DNA of 64,000 nucleotides from Akkermansia muciniphila (GCA_945883815.1 CAMCYJ010000004.1:1-64000); one strand, 5' to 3'. Positions 1 to 10,721 are shown, numbered from the stretch's first letter. Made by a program: numbers and translations. The notes: a model not told the origin generated them from the letters alone.

Positions 1-2823
1 TACCCCATTCTCCGCGAACAAACCCCAGTGCGGATGGATCTCACCCACTCGGCCTGGTCCGACATCTTCTTCCTGGGCATGGACTATCCCGAGGGAGCCC
101 AGGTGCTGAACATTTCAGTGGATCTCGGTGTCCATGGACGCGATCCGGCTCCGCGTCCGCCGGTGAGCGCTTGGTTGCGCGTGCTTGATGAACCGGTGCT
201 CCGCCTCACCTCGGTCGATCTCGGCGCCACGGCCGATATCGCTTCGCTGGGCGAGGTATTTGATTTCGCCAAGGACCATCTCGGGCTACTCAAGGCGGCG
301 GTCATCGCTGCGGGGGTCGTTCCGCCCGGAATCGAGGGCTCGGGTCAGTCACTGGCCGACTTGCTGGCGCGCATCGTGGGCCCGGGGCGCGGCCTCGAAC
401 TGTGCTCCAGCGTCAACGACATCCCCAAAGGTTCCCGGCTGGCGGTCAGCACCAACCTGCTGGGATCCCTCATCAGCGTTTGCATGCGTGCGACCGGGCA
501 GGCCGCCTCGCTGACCGGCGCCCTCGAAGAACCCGAACGACGGCTCGTCCTCGCCCGCGCTCTGCTGGGTGAGTGGCTCGGCGGATCCGGCGGCGGATGG
601 CAAGATTCAGGCGGCGTGTGGCCGGGCATCAAGCTCATCACCGGCGTGGTGGCCACCGAAGACGATCCTGAATTCGGGATCTCGCGCGGCTGCCTGATGC
701 CGACCCATCACGTGTTCAGCGGCCAGGAGATTCCAGAATCGTCGCGGCGAGCCCTGATGGAGTCCCTGGTGGTGGTGCACGGCGGCATGGCCCAGAACGT
801 GGGCCCCATCCTCGAGATGGTGACCGAAAAGTACCTACTGCGCTCGGCAGCCGAGTGGGCTGGTCGGCAAGAAGCCCTCGGAGTGTTGGACGAAATCATC
901 GATGCGCTCCGACGCGGAGACATCCATGCTGTAGGCAAGGCCACCACGCGCAATTTCCGGCAGCCCCTGCAGACGATCATTCCCTGGGCCACCAACCACT
1001 TCACCGAACGTCTGATCCAACAATGCGAGACCGAATTCGGCGCTGATTTCTGGGGCTTTTGGATGCTCGGTGGGATGTCCGGTGGCGGCATGGGCTTCAT
1101 CTTCGCCCCGGAGCGGAAGGCCGAGGCCCAAGGACGGCTCCAGATCCTCATGCTGGAGACCAAACGCAGTTTGGCCGAGGCGCTGCCCTTCGCGATGGAT
1201 CCGGTTGTCTTTGACTACGCCATCAACGAGCACGGCACCGTGGCTGACATGCTCTCCGGCGAAGAGGCGCTGATGCCGCCCAACTACTACGCACTCACGG
1301 TGCCAACCCTGCTGCGCGCCGATCGCAGCTCATTGACGCCGGCTCGCCGTGCGGAACTCGACCGGGTGGGAATGGCGGCACGCACACGGCCGGAGCTGGG
1401 CGGGATGATCCAGACACTGTTCGATGCCCTCCTGCCTCGCTCCCGAAATGGTGCGAACGAACGCAGCGGACTGCAGGGGTTGCTCGAGGCGAATGGATTC
1501 GATCCGGCCCAGCATGAGCAAATTCGCTCAGACCTGCGGGAAGGTCGCATCGGCCTGGCCCAAAATCGCCTCCGTGCCGACAGCCGGATCGAAGACGTCG
1601 AAGCCGGCGATGTCCTCCGTTGGGATACCGCTTCGACCACGGTTCCGCCCGAGGTTCGCGCCGCCGGTGAGGCTGCGTTGCGAGCCGGCGAAGTCGCCGT
1701 GGTCACTCTGGCGGCTGGAGCCGGATCGCGATGGACCGGCGGTGCCGGCACCTGCAAAGCCCTGCATCCCTTCGCCAAATTCGCCGGTCGGCACCGGACG
1801 TTCATCGAGACCCATCTGGCCAAGTCCCGGCGCTCCGGGCGGGCGGCGGGCCACGTTCTGCCTCATCTCTTCACGACGAGCTACCTCACCCACGAACCCA
1901 CCCATCGGTTCCTCCGGCAAGTCGACGGCTATGGCTACCCGGGGCCGCTCGTTCTGTCACCGGGCCGCAGCGTCGGCCTGAGACTCATCCCCACGGAACG
2001 CGATCTTCGCTTCGCCTGGGAAGAAATGCCCCAACAAGTGCTGGATGTTCAGCAGCAGAAGGTCCGCGACAGTCTCCGGGCGGCACTCATCGGCTGGGCC
2101 CGGACAGCGGGCGAGACCGGCGATTACACCGACAACGTGCCGCTGCAATGCCTGCATCCGGTCGGGCATTTCTTCGAGGTTCCCAATTTGTTCCGCAACG
2201 GCGTGCTGGCCGGACTCTTGGGTGAACGTCCCCAGCTCAAATATCTGCTGCTCCACAACATCGACACCCTCGGGGCCTCGGTGGATCCGGCTCTGTTGGG
2301 ACAGCATGTCCTCAGCGGGGCTTGCCTCACCTTCGAGGTGATCGGGCGACGGTTGGAAGACCGGGGCGGCGGCCTCGCTCGAGTCCATGGCCGCCCGCGG
2401 CTGGTCGAAGGATTGGCCATGCCACGGGAGGAGGATGAGTTCCGGCTGCGCTTCTACAATTCCATGACCACCTGGATCCATCTGGACCGGTTGCTGGAAG
2501 CCTTCCGATTGACGCGGGAGGACATCCTTTCCCAAAACGAACCGAAGATTGCCGCCGCGATCCGCACCATGGCCGGTCGGCTGCCGACGTATGTCACGAT
2601 CAAGGACGTGAAGAAGCGTTGGGGACATGGCCAGGAAGATGTCTATCCGGTCGCTCAGTTTGAGAAGCTCTGGAGCGATCTGAGTGCCTTGGGCGAAATC
2701 GACACTCGTTTCGTGGTGGTGCCCCGGATTCGGGGCCAACAGCTAAAAGACCCGGCTCAGCTCGATGGCTGGTTGCGCGACGGCTCCGCAGCGGCGGTCT
2801 CTGCCCTCTGCGATTGGGACTGA
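1..2823 (+). CDS. Bifunctional GHMP-family sugar kinase / UDPGP-type nucleotidyltransferase (5' partial)
   Basis: The reading frame is open to the first base of the window, so the N-terminus is missing and the GTG at 28 is probably not the true start. Residues about 1-470 (ORF numbering) look like a fucokinase-type GHMP kinase: a substrate-side segment (VRMDLTHSAWSD), the phosphate-binding GGSGGGWQDSGG near 186, and a second glycine motif (GGMSGGGMGF) near 350. Residues about 550-870 resemble eukaryote-type UDP-glucose pyrophosphorylase: LAAGAGSRW near 561, and LLHNIDTLGA near 741 followed by the glycine-rich segment typical of UGP2. The likely role is phosphorylating a free sugar and activating it to an NDP-sugar for glycan synthesis. 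Bacteroides FKP carries out a similar two-step reaction with the nucleotidyltransferase first; here it is last. The sugar and nucleotide cannot be read from sequence. Confidence 0.75.
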   Translation, partial: YPILREQTPVRMDLTHSAWSDIFFLGMDYPEGAQVLNISVDLGVHGRDPAPRPPVSAWLRVLDEPVLRLTSVDLGATADIASLGEVFDFAKDHLGLLKAAVIAAGVVPPGIEGSGQSLADLLARIVGPGRGLELCSSVNDIPKGSRLAVSTNLLGSLISVCMRATGQAASLTGALEEPERRLVLARALLGEWLGGSGGGWQDSGGVWPGIKLITGVVATEDDPEFGISRGCLMPTHHVFSGQEIPESSRRALMESLVVVHGGMAQNVGPILEMVTEKYLLRSAAEWAGRQEALGVLDEIIDALRRGDIHAVGKATTRNFRQPLQTIIPWATNHFTERLIQQCETEFGADFWGFWMLGGMSGGGMGFIFAPERKAEAQGRLQILMLETKRSLAEALPFAMDPVVFDYAINEHGTVADMLSGEEALMPPNYYALTVPTLLRADRSSLTPARRAELDRVGMAARTRPELGGMIQTLFDALLPRSRNGANERSGLQGLLEANGFDPAQHEQIRSDLREGRIGLAQNRLRADSRIEDVEAGDVLRWDTASTTVPPEVRAAGEAALRAGEVAVVTLAAGAGSRWTGGAGTCKALHPFAKFAGRHRTFIETHLAKSRRSGRAAGHVLPHLFTTSYLTHEPTHRFLRQVDGYGYPGPLVLSPGRSVGLRLIPTERDLRFAWEEMPQQVLDVQQQKVRDSLRAALIGWARTAGETGDYTDNVPLQCLHPVGHFFEVPNLFRNGVLAGLLGERPQLKYLLLHNIDTLGASVDPALLGQHVLSGACLTFEVIGRRLEDRGGGLARVHGRPRLVEGLAMPREEDEFRLRFYNSMTTWIHLDRLLEAFRLTREDILSQNEPKIAAAIRTMAGRLPTYVTIKDVKKRWGHGQEDVYPVAQFEKLWSDLSALGEIDTRFVVVPRIRGQQLKDPAQLDGWLRDGSAAAVSALCDWD

Positions 2824-2900
2824 GGCTCCGGGCCCGAGTTCCACCGAAGCCGGCCCTTCAGTCGTTCTGGCCAGGCTTCGGAGTCCGGTGTCGCCTCCCA

Positions 2901-2945
2901 AAAGAAAACGCCCGCTGCGCGATGAAGCGAAACGGGCGTTGAAAA
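2901..2945 (-). terminator. Intrinsic terminator of efp
   Basis: Inverted repeat AACGCCCG (2907-2914) / CGGGCGTT (2933-2940). Read on the minus strand it is followed by TTCTTTT. It lies about 45 bp past the efp stop codon. Confidence 0.75.
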
Positions 2946-2988
2946 CTGGGAGACGAAATCAAGCCGTGAGATCGACCGGTCGCACGCC

Positions 2989-3549
2989 TCAGGCGCGCTC
3001 CATGTACTTGCCGGTGCGGGTGTCGACCTTGATCTTCTCACCGGTCTTGATGAAGAGCGGGACGTTGATCTCGACGCCGGTCTCGAGCGTCACGGTCTTC
3101 TGGACATTGTTGGCGCTGTCGCCTTTGAGGCCTTCCGGAGCATTGGCCACGGTCAGGATGACGCTCGAGGGCAATTCCAAGATGACAGCCTTCTCCTCGA
3201 CGAAGGTCATTGTCACGATGCTGTTTTCGGTGAGGAAATTTTTGGAATCGCCCACGAATTCAGGGGTCACGGTGACCTCTTCGTAATTCTCGGGATTCAC
3301 GAACACGTAGTCGTCACCGGACTTGTAGCTGAACTCCATCTTGTAGGTCATCAGCGGGACCGTCTCGATCTTCTCGGCCGAGCTGAAGCGCACGTCCATG
3401 CTCTTGCCGGTGCGGATGCTGCGCAGGATGGCTTGCACGAAGGCGCGCAGGTTGCCGGGGGTCCGGTGGGTGACCTCGAGGACGACGCAGACGTCGGAGT
3501 TGTACTGGATGGCCTGACCCTTGCGGAGTTCGTTCGCGTTGACTGACAT
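2989..3549 (-). CDS. efp: Elongation factor P (variant tip residue)
   Basis: A 186-residue, three-domain EF-P that relieves ribosome stalling at polyproline motifs. It aligns along its length with the family: N-terminal KOW-like domain, middle OB domain, and the C-terminal signature around LKGDSANN with the ending IKTGEKIKVDTRTGKYMERA. The domain I tip loop reads TPGNLRAF, whereas E. coli has KPGKGQAF with Lys34 carrying beta-lysine. The residue at the modified position is therefore Asn33, followed by Leu and Arg. No epmA, epmB or earP gene is visible in the window, which fits a tip that is not modified by those enzymes, though they could be elsewhere. Monocistronic with its own terminator; start is ATG with no strong ribosome-binding site. 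Confidence 0.95.
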   Translation of the reverse strand: MSVNANELRKGQAIQYNSDVCVVLEVTHRTPGNLRAFVQAILRSIRTGKSMDVRFSSAEKIETVPLMTYKMEFSYKSGDDYVFVNPENYEEVTVTPEFVGDSKNFLTENSIVTMTFVEEKAVILELPSSVILTVANAPEGLKGDSANNVQKTVTLETGVEINVPLFIKTGEKIKVDTRTGKYMERA

Positions 3550-3751
3550 AAATTGAAAATGGGTGTTCCGCAGAATGATTCAGCGGAAAGAACCAAAACC
3601 CTAACGGTCTGAAAATGGCTGGCAAGCGTCCAATTCTGACGGTGTTGGCCCAGGACTCGCCCGAACCTCCCAGAAATCTGCTTCACCTCCATCCGGATGC
3701 TGCCCCATTCTCCGACTTCCGACCGGGGTTCCCGGTGGGATTCCCGCCTCC

Positions 3752-3997
3752 ATGAAAGCCAAGCTCGTCATCACCCCGAAAAAGGCCGTTCTCGATCCTC
3801 AGGGCAAGACTGTCGCCAACGCCCTCGAACACATGGGATACGCCGGAGTCATCGGCGTCCGCGTGGGCAAGTACATCGAGATCGACCTGGCTCCGGGCAC
3901 CTCAGCCGCCGCCGCTGACAAAGCGCTCAACGAGGCGGCCCTGCGTTTCCTGAGCAACCCGGTGATCGAAGATTACCGTCTGGAGATCGTGGAATGA
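3752..3997 (+). CDS. purS: Phosphoribosylformylglycinamidine synthase subunit PurS
   Basis: An 81-residue small subunit of the three-part FGAM synthase (PurS-PurQ-PurL), acting in the fourth step of de novo purine synthesis. It has the full family length with the typical start (MKAKLVITPKKAVLDPQG), the central VGKYIEIDL strand and the end NPVIEDYRLEIVE. PurS bridges PurQ and PurL and helps channel ammonia. Its stop overlaps the purQ start (ATGA), so the two are translationally coupled. PurL is not in the window. Confidence 0.95.
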   Translation: MKAKLVITPKKAVLDPQGKTVANALEHMGYAGVIGVRVGKYIEIDLAPGTSAAAADKALNEAALRFLSNPVIEDYRLEIVE

Positions 3998-4719
3998 CGC
4001 CCACCCAGGCCATGCGATTTGCCATCCTCCAGTTTCCGGCTTCCAACTGCGACCAGGACTGCGTGCACGCTCTCCGCGTGTTGGGAGCCCAGGCAAAACT
4101 GGTCTGGCACAAGGACACCTCTCTGGGCGAGGTCGATGCCGTGATCGTTCCCGGTGGCTTTAGCTACGGGGATGCGCTGCGTTGCGGGGCCATCGCTCGT
4201 TTCAGCCCGGTGATGCAGGCGGTGAGCCGCTTCGCGGACAATGGCGGACTGGTCTTGGGCATTTGCAATGGCTTTCAAATCCTGTGCGAGGCGGGGCTTC
4301 TGCCGGGTGCCCTGATCCGCAACCGGGACCTGCGATTCCACTGCGAACAAGTGTTTCTGAAGACTGCAAACTTCGAGACACCGTTCACTTCCGGCATCCG
4401 CCGCGACGGTGTTCCCATCCGCATTCCCATCGCCCACGGCGAAGGGTGCTACTTTGCCGACGCCCCCACGCTGGAACGATTGCAGGCGCAGCACCAGATC
4501 CTTTGGCAGTACTGCGACGCCCGTGGTGCCGTGACCGATGCGGCCAATCCGAACGGTTCCGTGCTGAACATCGCCGGCATCGCCAACGAGCGCTTCAACG
4601 TGGCCGGTCTCATGCCCCACCCGGATCGGGCGGTGGAAGAAATCCTCGGAACGGAAGACGGCCGTTCGATCCTGAACAGCATGGTCTCGGCTTTGGAATC
4701 CCGTCGGGCTGCGGCCTGA
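3994..4719 (+). CDS. purQ: Phosphoribosylformylglycinamidine synthase glutaminase subunit PurQ
   Basis: A 241-residue class I glutamine amidotransferase that supplies ammonia from glutamine to PurL. The nucleophile elbow is GICNGFQIL with Cys91, and the catalytic His is in LMPHPDRAVEE (His209, with Glu215/216 as the partner). The N-terminal FAILQFPASNCDQDC segment and IVPGGFSYGD are characteristic. The ATG at 3994 overlaps the purS stop. A second Met at residue 7 would also fit the family N-terminus. No stop codon or gap interrupts the purS-purQ pair. Confidence 0.95.
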   Translation: MTPTQAMRFAILQFPASNCDQDCVHALRVLGAQAKLVWHKDTSLGEVDAVIVPGGFSYGDALRCGAIARFSPVMQAVSRFADNGGLVLGICNGFQILCEAGLLPGALIRNRDLRFHCEQVFLKTANFETPFTSGIRRDGVPIRIPIAHGEGCYFADAPTLERLQAQHQILWQYCDARGAVTDAANPNGSVLNIAGIANERFNVAGLMPHPDRAVEEILGTEDGRSILNSMVSALESRRAAA

Positions 4720-4762
4720 AGGCAGGAGGGAGGCAACCTCGCCGTGAACCGCAGAGCCAGGG

Positions 4763-5437
4763 TCACCACCGGGAGGGTTGATCGACAGCACGGGCCAACC
4801 GACCCAAATAATCCGCCCGCGAGATTTCCTGGGCTCCCAGCGACCGGGTGACCGAGGTGACCATTTGGCAGTCCAGCAGGGTGAATCCCCGTCGGGACAG
4901 ATGCCGGTCCAGGTGGACCAAGGCCACCTTCGAAGCATCGTCCGCGCGGTGGAACATGGATTCGCCGGCAAAGAATCCTCCTACGCAAACCCCATAAACC
5001 CCACCGACCAGCTGCCCCTCCTGCCAGCATTCCACACTGTGGGCATGCCCGGCCCGGGCCAGTTGTTCATACGCCTCCGAAAGGCGCGGGGAGATCCAGG
5101 TCGAGGCGGTTCCACCTCGGGGCACCGTGGCACAAGCTCGAATGACGGCTGAAAAATCCTGATCGAAGGTCACCGTATAGGGAGCCCGACGCAACGTCCG
5201 GGCCAGACTCCGGGAAACATGCACTGCACCCACCGGGAGAACACCGCGTGGATCTGGGGACCACCAGGTAATGGGGTCGGCCGACCACGGAAAGAGTCCC
5301 TTCCGATAGGCTTCCATCAGCCGCTCCTCCGACAGATCGCCTCCGACGGCCACCAGTCCATCTCCCCGGGCCTGGCTCGGATCCGGCAACCGATCTCCAG
5401 GAGACAGGAACGCAACGGATCCGGCTGGATCGCTCAT
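4763..5437 (-). CDS. aat: Leucyl/phenylalanyl-tRNA--protein transferase
   Basis: A 224-residue transferase that adds Leu or Phe from aminoacyl-tRNA to proteins with N-terminal Lys or Arg, creating a degron recognised by ClpS. Typical motifs are GLVAVGGDL, YRKGLFPW, WWSPDPRGVLP and GGFFAGESMFHR. The ORF track starts at 5575, but family length and the ATGA overlap with the upstream gene point to ATG at 5437. Third gene of a clpS / DUF2017-like / aat operon, so the N-recognin and the enzyme that makes its substrates are co-transcribed. Confidence 0.93.
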   Translation of the reverse strand: MSDPAGSVAFLSPGDRLPDPSQARGDGLVAVGGDLSEERLMEAYRKGLFPWSADPITWWSPDPRGVLPVGAVHVSRSLARTLRRAPYTVTFDQDFSAVIRACATVPRGGTASTWISPRLSEAYEQLARAGHAHSVECWQEGQLVGGVYGVCVGGFFAGESMFHRADDASKVALVHLDRHLSRRGFTLLDCQMVTSVTRSLGAQEISRADYLGRLARAVDQPSRW

Positions 5438-5928
5438 TCGATGGATTCCTCGGACAACAGTCGGCTCTGGAATCGGGAAGAAATCTCCAAGCTCCACCAA
5501 TGCAAGATATCGGGCGAGGTGGGAGGCAGATCGTCGGGAACCTCCGGGGGATCCGGTCGCCCGAGTTGTTCCCAAGCCCCCAGACGCAATTCATTCAGGG
5601 CCTGAAGGAGGAATTCGCGGTCTTCGGGAGTGAGACGGAGAATCCAGCCAGAGTCTTCCCGGGGTCCGGTGGGGGTTTGAATGGTCGTTTGGGCGGAAAC
5701 GGCCACGCCCAAGAGCATCACCAACCGAGAACGAGCCTCGGCTCGGTGCTTCTCCAACTCACCGGACAAATCCGACTGGCACTGTTGTTCAAGGGCTTCG
5801 GAAGTGCGGCTCAGCCGGGCCCGTTCGCGTGGTTCCGTCGGTCGAGAAAAAAGCGTGAGCAGCAAGTTTCGCTCCCTGGAAGAAAGAAACCAGGAAGTGG
5901 CTTCGTCGTCGCGTTCGTGGACCCTCAT
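5434..5928 (-). CDS. DUF2017-like protein between clpS and aat
   Basis: A 164-residue soluble, charged protein without signal peptide or membrane segment. The C-terminal part (RLTPEDREFLLQALNELRLGAWEQLG) resembles DUF2017, a family found next to clpS in actinobacteria; this is from memory of the pattern, not a search. It overlaps both neighbours by ATGA junctions (clpS upstream, aat downstream), so the three products are almost certainly made together. Function unknown; the position suggests an accessory of ClpS-ClpAP substrate delivery or of Leu/Phe transfer. Confidence 0.65.
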   Translation of the reverse strand: MRVHERDDEATSWFLSSRERNLLLTLFSRPTEPRERARLSRTSEALEQQCQSDLSGELEKHRAEARSRLVMLLGVAVSAQTTIQTPTGPREDSGWILRLTPEDREFLLQALNELRLGAWEQLGRPDPPEVPDDLPPTSPDILHWWSLEISSRFQSRLLSEESIE

Positions 5929-6224
5929 GAAGCCGGCTCCAGTGTGGCGGTGAGAGAATACTTCTGGAGAGCGTGGACGTAATACTCGGCCTTTTCAAAG
6001 CTGTCGCGGACCACGACGCTGCGGCCTTGCTCATGGACTTCGAGCATGTGCCGCTGAGCCTTCTCACGGCTCCAACCGAAGACCTGCTGGAAGACATGCG
6101 TCACGTAGGGCATGAGGTTCACCGGATCATCCCAGACGATGACGGCATAATCCGGTTCACGGAGCTTCTGGGGATCACTCCCCACATCGACTTCGGGAGT
6201 CGGCAATTCGATGGTTCCCGGCAT
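5925..6224 (-). CDS. clpS: ATP-dependent Clp protease adaptor ClpS
   Basis: A 99-residue N-degron adaptor that hands proteins with bulky hydrophobic N-termini to the Clp ATPase. The core YAVIVWDDPVNLMPYVTHVF carries the family Asp-Asp-Pro-x-Asn signature, and KAQRHMLEVHEQGRSVV contains the conserved MLxVH helix. The N-terminal roughly 25 residues form the usual flexible extension that enters the ClpA pore. First gene of the operon, overlapping the DUF2017-like gene by 4 bp. Confidence 0.95.
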   Translation of the reverse strand: MPGTIELPTPEVDVGSDPQKLREPDYAVIVWDDPVNLMPYVTHVFQQVFGWSREKAQRHMLEVHEQGRSVVVRDSFEKAEYYVHALQKYSLTATLEPAS

Positions 6225-6314
6225 GCGGTGGACTGGCTCGACGGATTCGGTTCTCGGAGGCTCGGCTCTCCGAGCGGCAATCCTGCGAAGATAAGGAGGG
6301 GCGGGCGTAATGCA

Positions 6315-6340
6315 ACGGCCGCCGTTTTAGCGGCGGCCGT
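6315..6340 (-). terminator. GC-rich hairpin downstream of the ATP synthase operon
   Basis: Perfect 10-bp inverted repeat ACGGCCGCCG / CGGCGGCCGT with a 6-nt loop, about 30 bp after the atpC stop and also just upstream of clpS. The T-run on the minus strand is poor (TTGCATTA), so termination may be partial. Confidence 0.55.
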
Positions 6341-6368
6341 GCTGTCGAAATAAATCCTATGGATCAGT

Positions 6369-6776
6369 TCATCGATGGTGACGCCGCTTCAGACCCAGCT
6401 GGGTGAGCGAGTGCATGAGCGCGGCCTGGGCCACGGCTGTCTCCTCGTCTCCCAGCTTCTGGGCAAGCCGCGCTTCGGCCTGCTTGCGGGCTTCTTCGGC
6501 GCGGGCCTCGTCGATGTGGTCGGCACGAATGGCCATATCGGTCAGGATGGCCACCCGTTCACCGGTGATTTCCACGAACCCCTCTCCGACGGCCAGGAAG
6601 TGATCTTGGCCACCCTTGCGGACGACGATCTCTCCGTGGGTGATCTGGGTCATCAGCGGGATGTGCATCGGGAAGATGCCCATCTCGCCCTCGAGCCCAG
6701 GCAAGGTGACCATGTCGACCTCTTCGGAATAAATCCGGGCCTCGGGCGTGACGATTTCCAGTTTGAGCGTGGCCAT
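6369..6776 (-). CDS. atpC: F-type ATP synthase epsilon subunit
   Basis: 135 residues. Starts MATLKLEIVTPEARIYSEEVDMV with the N-terminal beta-barrel (GLEGEMGIFPMHIPL) and a C-terminal helical hairpin (IDEARAEEARKQAEARLAQ). Epsilon sits on the rotor with gamma and couples or inhibits F1. Last gene of the operon, 36 bp after atpD. Complete. Confidence 0.95.
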   Translation of the reverse strand: MATLKLEIVTPEARIYSEEVDMVTLPGLEGEMGIFPMHIPLMTQITHGEIVVRKGGQDHFLAVGEGFVEITGERVAILTDMAIRADHIDEARAEEARKQAEARLAQKLGDEETAVAQAALMHSLTQLGLKRRHHR

Positions 6777-6812
6777 GTCGTTGGGATGCTATGCGTGGGA
6801 CAGACGACTCGG

Positions 6813-8276
<1,464 letters not shown>

Positions 8277-9161
8277 TCAGTTGCCCATCGCCATGGCGGC
8301 GCTGGTAATTTCGAGAAGTTCCTTGGTGATGTTCGCCTGACGGAGCTTGTTGTACTCGAGCGTCAGGTCCTTGATGAGTTGCTTGGCGTTGTCGGTGGCG
8401 CTCTTCATGGCGACCATGCGCGCCGAGTGCTCGGAAGCCTTCGCCTCCAGGAGCATTTGATACACCTGATAATTCAGGTAGTGCGGAAGCAGGTTGCCCA
8501 GCAATTGCGGTGCAGCCGGTTCAAAGCTGTACTCCCGGGCGGAGCCGGGCTGGATGTCATCCGAGGCGCCGTTGCCTCGGATGTCGGCCTCCAGTTTCTG
8601 GAGGCGACCCAGGGGCAAGAGAGATCGAAGCTCGGCCTTTTGGGTCAAGGTATTGACGTAGTTGGTGAAAACCACGTCGACCGCATCGGCCTGACCGCTG
8701 AGAAAGAGCTCTTGGGCGAACTTGGAAATCGCGCGCGCTTCGGCGAACTCGGGTGCGTCCTTGTAGGAGAATTCTGCGACCAGCTCGCGTTTCAGCCGGG
8801 CCACCCACTGAGCAGCCTTGCGTCCGGCCACCACATACACCGTGGTGGGCGAATGGGCCTTGGCAGCCTCGCGCAGCAAGTTGGTGTTCAGTGCGCCGCA
8901 AAGACCCTTGTCGGTGCTGATGATGATCAACGCCCGCTTCTTGACCTCACGCTTTTCGGTGAGGGGATGCTGGAACTCACCGGCTCCTGCCGTGGCCGCC
9001 GCCAACACCTCGTTCATCAAGGACGCATACGGCCGGCCCGCGAGGGCAGCCTGCTGCGCCTTGCGCATCTTGGCCGAGGCGACCATTTGCATCGCCTTGG
9101 TGATCTGCGCCGTGTTCTTGACCGACTTGATGCGGCGCCGGATGTCGCGTGTGCTGGGCAT
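8277..9161 (-). CDS. atpG: F-type ATP synthase gamma subunit
   Basis: 294 residues, central rotor shaft of F1. Begins MPSTRDIRRRIKSVKNTAQITKAMQMVAS (conserved N-terminal coiled-coil helix) and ends with the C-terminal helix TLEYNKLRQANITKELLEITSAAMAMG. The middle Rossmann-like domain holds LIIISTDKGLCGALN. Complete and in the expected position between atpA and atpD. Confidence 0.97.
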   Translation of the reverse strand: MPSTRDIRRRIKSVKNTAQITKAMQMVASAKMRKAQQAALAGRPYASLMNEVLAAATAGAGEFQHPLTEKREVKKRALIIISTDKGLCGALNTNLLREAAKAHSPTTVYVVAGRKAAQWVARLKRELVAEFSYKDAPEFAEARAISKFAQELFLSGQADAVDVVFTNYVNTLTQKAELRSLLPLGRLQKLEADIRGNGASDDIQPGSAREYSFEPAAPQLLGNLLPHYLNYQVYQMLLEAKASEHSARMVAMKSATDNAKQLIKDLTLEYNKLRQANITKELLEITSAAMAMGN

Positions 9162-9194
9162 GATGGGTGGGACGGGCTCCCGTCGGGCTGCGGC

Positions 9195-10721
9195 TTAGCG
9201 GTAGCTCTGCTTGAACTCGGTGACGGCAGCTTTCAATTCGGCGGCCAACGCGTCATTGATGGCCTTCTCGGTGCGGATCTTCTCGAGCACGGCCGGCTTT
9301 CGGGTGTTCATGAAGTCGGTGATCTTGTTCTGGAAGTCTTTGACCTTCTCCACAGCGACGTCATCCAAGAGACCATTCTGCATGGTCCAAAGAATGACCG
9401 CCTGGATCTCGACCGGGATCGGATTGTATTGGCTCTGCTTGAAGAGCTCCACGATGCGCTTGCCGCGCTCCAAGGTGGCCTGGGTCTTGGCGTCGAGGTC
9501 CGATCCGAACTGGGCGAAGGCGGCCAGTTCGCGATACTGGGCCAGGTCGAGCTTGATCTTGCCGGCGACCTGCTTCATCGCCTTGATCTGAGCGGCCGAT
9601 CCGACGCGGCTGACAGACAGACCGACCGAGATGGCCGGACGGACGCCCTGGTAGAACAAATCGGTCTCGAGGTAAATCTGGCCGTCGGTGATGGAGATGA
9701 CGTTGGTCGGGATGTAGGCCGAGACGTCGCCGGCTTGGGTCTCGATGATGGGCAACGCCGTCAGGGAACCATTGCCGCTCTTTTCATTCACACGGGCCGA
9801 ACGCTCCAAGAGGCGGCTGTGCAGGTAGAATACGTCGCCGGGGTAGGCTTCGCGTCCGGACGGGCGCTTCAGCACCAGGGACACCTGACGGTAGGCCGTG
9901 GCCTGCTTGGAAAGATCATCATAAATGATGAGCGCATCCATGCCGTTGTCCATGAACCACTCGCCGATGGACGCACCCGAGAACGGCGCCAGATACTGGT
10001 CGGCGGCGGAATCGGACGCGGCGGCAGCCACCACGATTGTGTACTCCATCGCGCCGGCCTTTTCGAGCTCGGCAATAACTCGGGCGATGTTGGACTGCTT
10101 CTGACCGATCGCGACGTAGATGTTGTAGACCGGACGGAAATCCTTGGTGCCGGCGTTCTGCTTGTTGATCCGGGCCTGATTGATCATCGTATCAACGCCG
10201 ATGGTCGTCTTGCCGGTCGAACGATCTCCGATGATCAGCTCACGTTGACCGCGGCCGATGGGTATCATCGCGTCGACGGCCATGATTCCGGTCTGGAGCG
10301 GCTGGCTCACCGACTTGCGCTTGACGATGCCCGGGGCGATTTTCTCGACCGGGTAAAACGCAGAAGCCTCGATGGGACCCTTGCCGTCGAGCGGGCGCCC
10401 GAGGACGTCCACGACGCGGCCCAGCAGGCCCTTGCCCACGGGAACGGACAGCAGCTTGCCGGTGGTCTTCACCTCGCTGCCCTCATGGAGGCTGGTGTAG
10501 TCACCCATGATGATGGCGCCGACCTCGGTCTCCTCGAGGTTCAGGGCGAGGCCGATGATGCCGGCACCGAAGTCGAGCATCTCATTGGCCATGCAATCCG
10601 AAAGGCCTTCGATCTTGCAGACACCGTCGGAGATTTCGCGGATCTGGCCAACGTTTTGGCGCGTCACCGAAGCCTTGGCACCAGCGATCTGGGCCTCAAT
10701 TTCTTGGAGCAGGGAACTCAT
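9195..10721 (-). CDS. atpA: F-type ATP synthase alpha subunit
   Basis: 508 residues, the non-catalytic nucleotide-binding subunit of F1. P-loop [18 protein letters not shown], then [12 protein letters not shown], and the signature [18 protein letters not shown]-terminal beta-barrel and C-terminal helical domain are complete. 33 bp upstream of atpG. A continuous ORF of 1462 codons runs antisense to this and the following genes, but it is a composition shadow. Confidence 0.98.
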   Translation of the reverse strand: MSSLLQEIEAQIAGAKASVTRQNVGQIREISDGVCKIEGLSDCMANEMLDFGAGIIGLALNLEETEVGAIIMGDYTSLHEGSEVKTTGKLLSVPVGKGLLGRVVDVLGRPLDGKGPIEASAFYPVEKIAPGIVKRKSVSQPLQTGIMAVDAMIPIGRGQRELIIGDRSTGKTTIGVDTMINQARINKQNAGTKDFRPVYNIYVAIGQKQSNIARVIAELEKAGAMEYTIVVAAAASDSAADQYLAPFSGASIGEWFMDNGMDALIIYDDLSKQATAYRQVSLVLKRPSGREAYPGDVFYLHSRLLERSARVNEKSGNGSLTALPIIETQAGDVSAYIPTNVISITDGQIYLETDLFYQGVRPAISVGLSVSRVGSAAQIKAMKQVAGKIKLDLAQYRELAAFAQFGSDLDAKTQATLERGKRIVELFKQSQYNPIPVEIQAVILWTMQNGLLDDVAVEKVKDFQNKITDFMNTRKPAVLEKIRTEKAINDALAAELKAAVTEFKQSYR

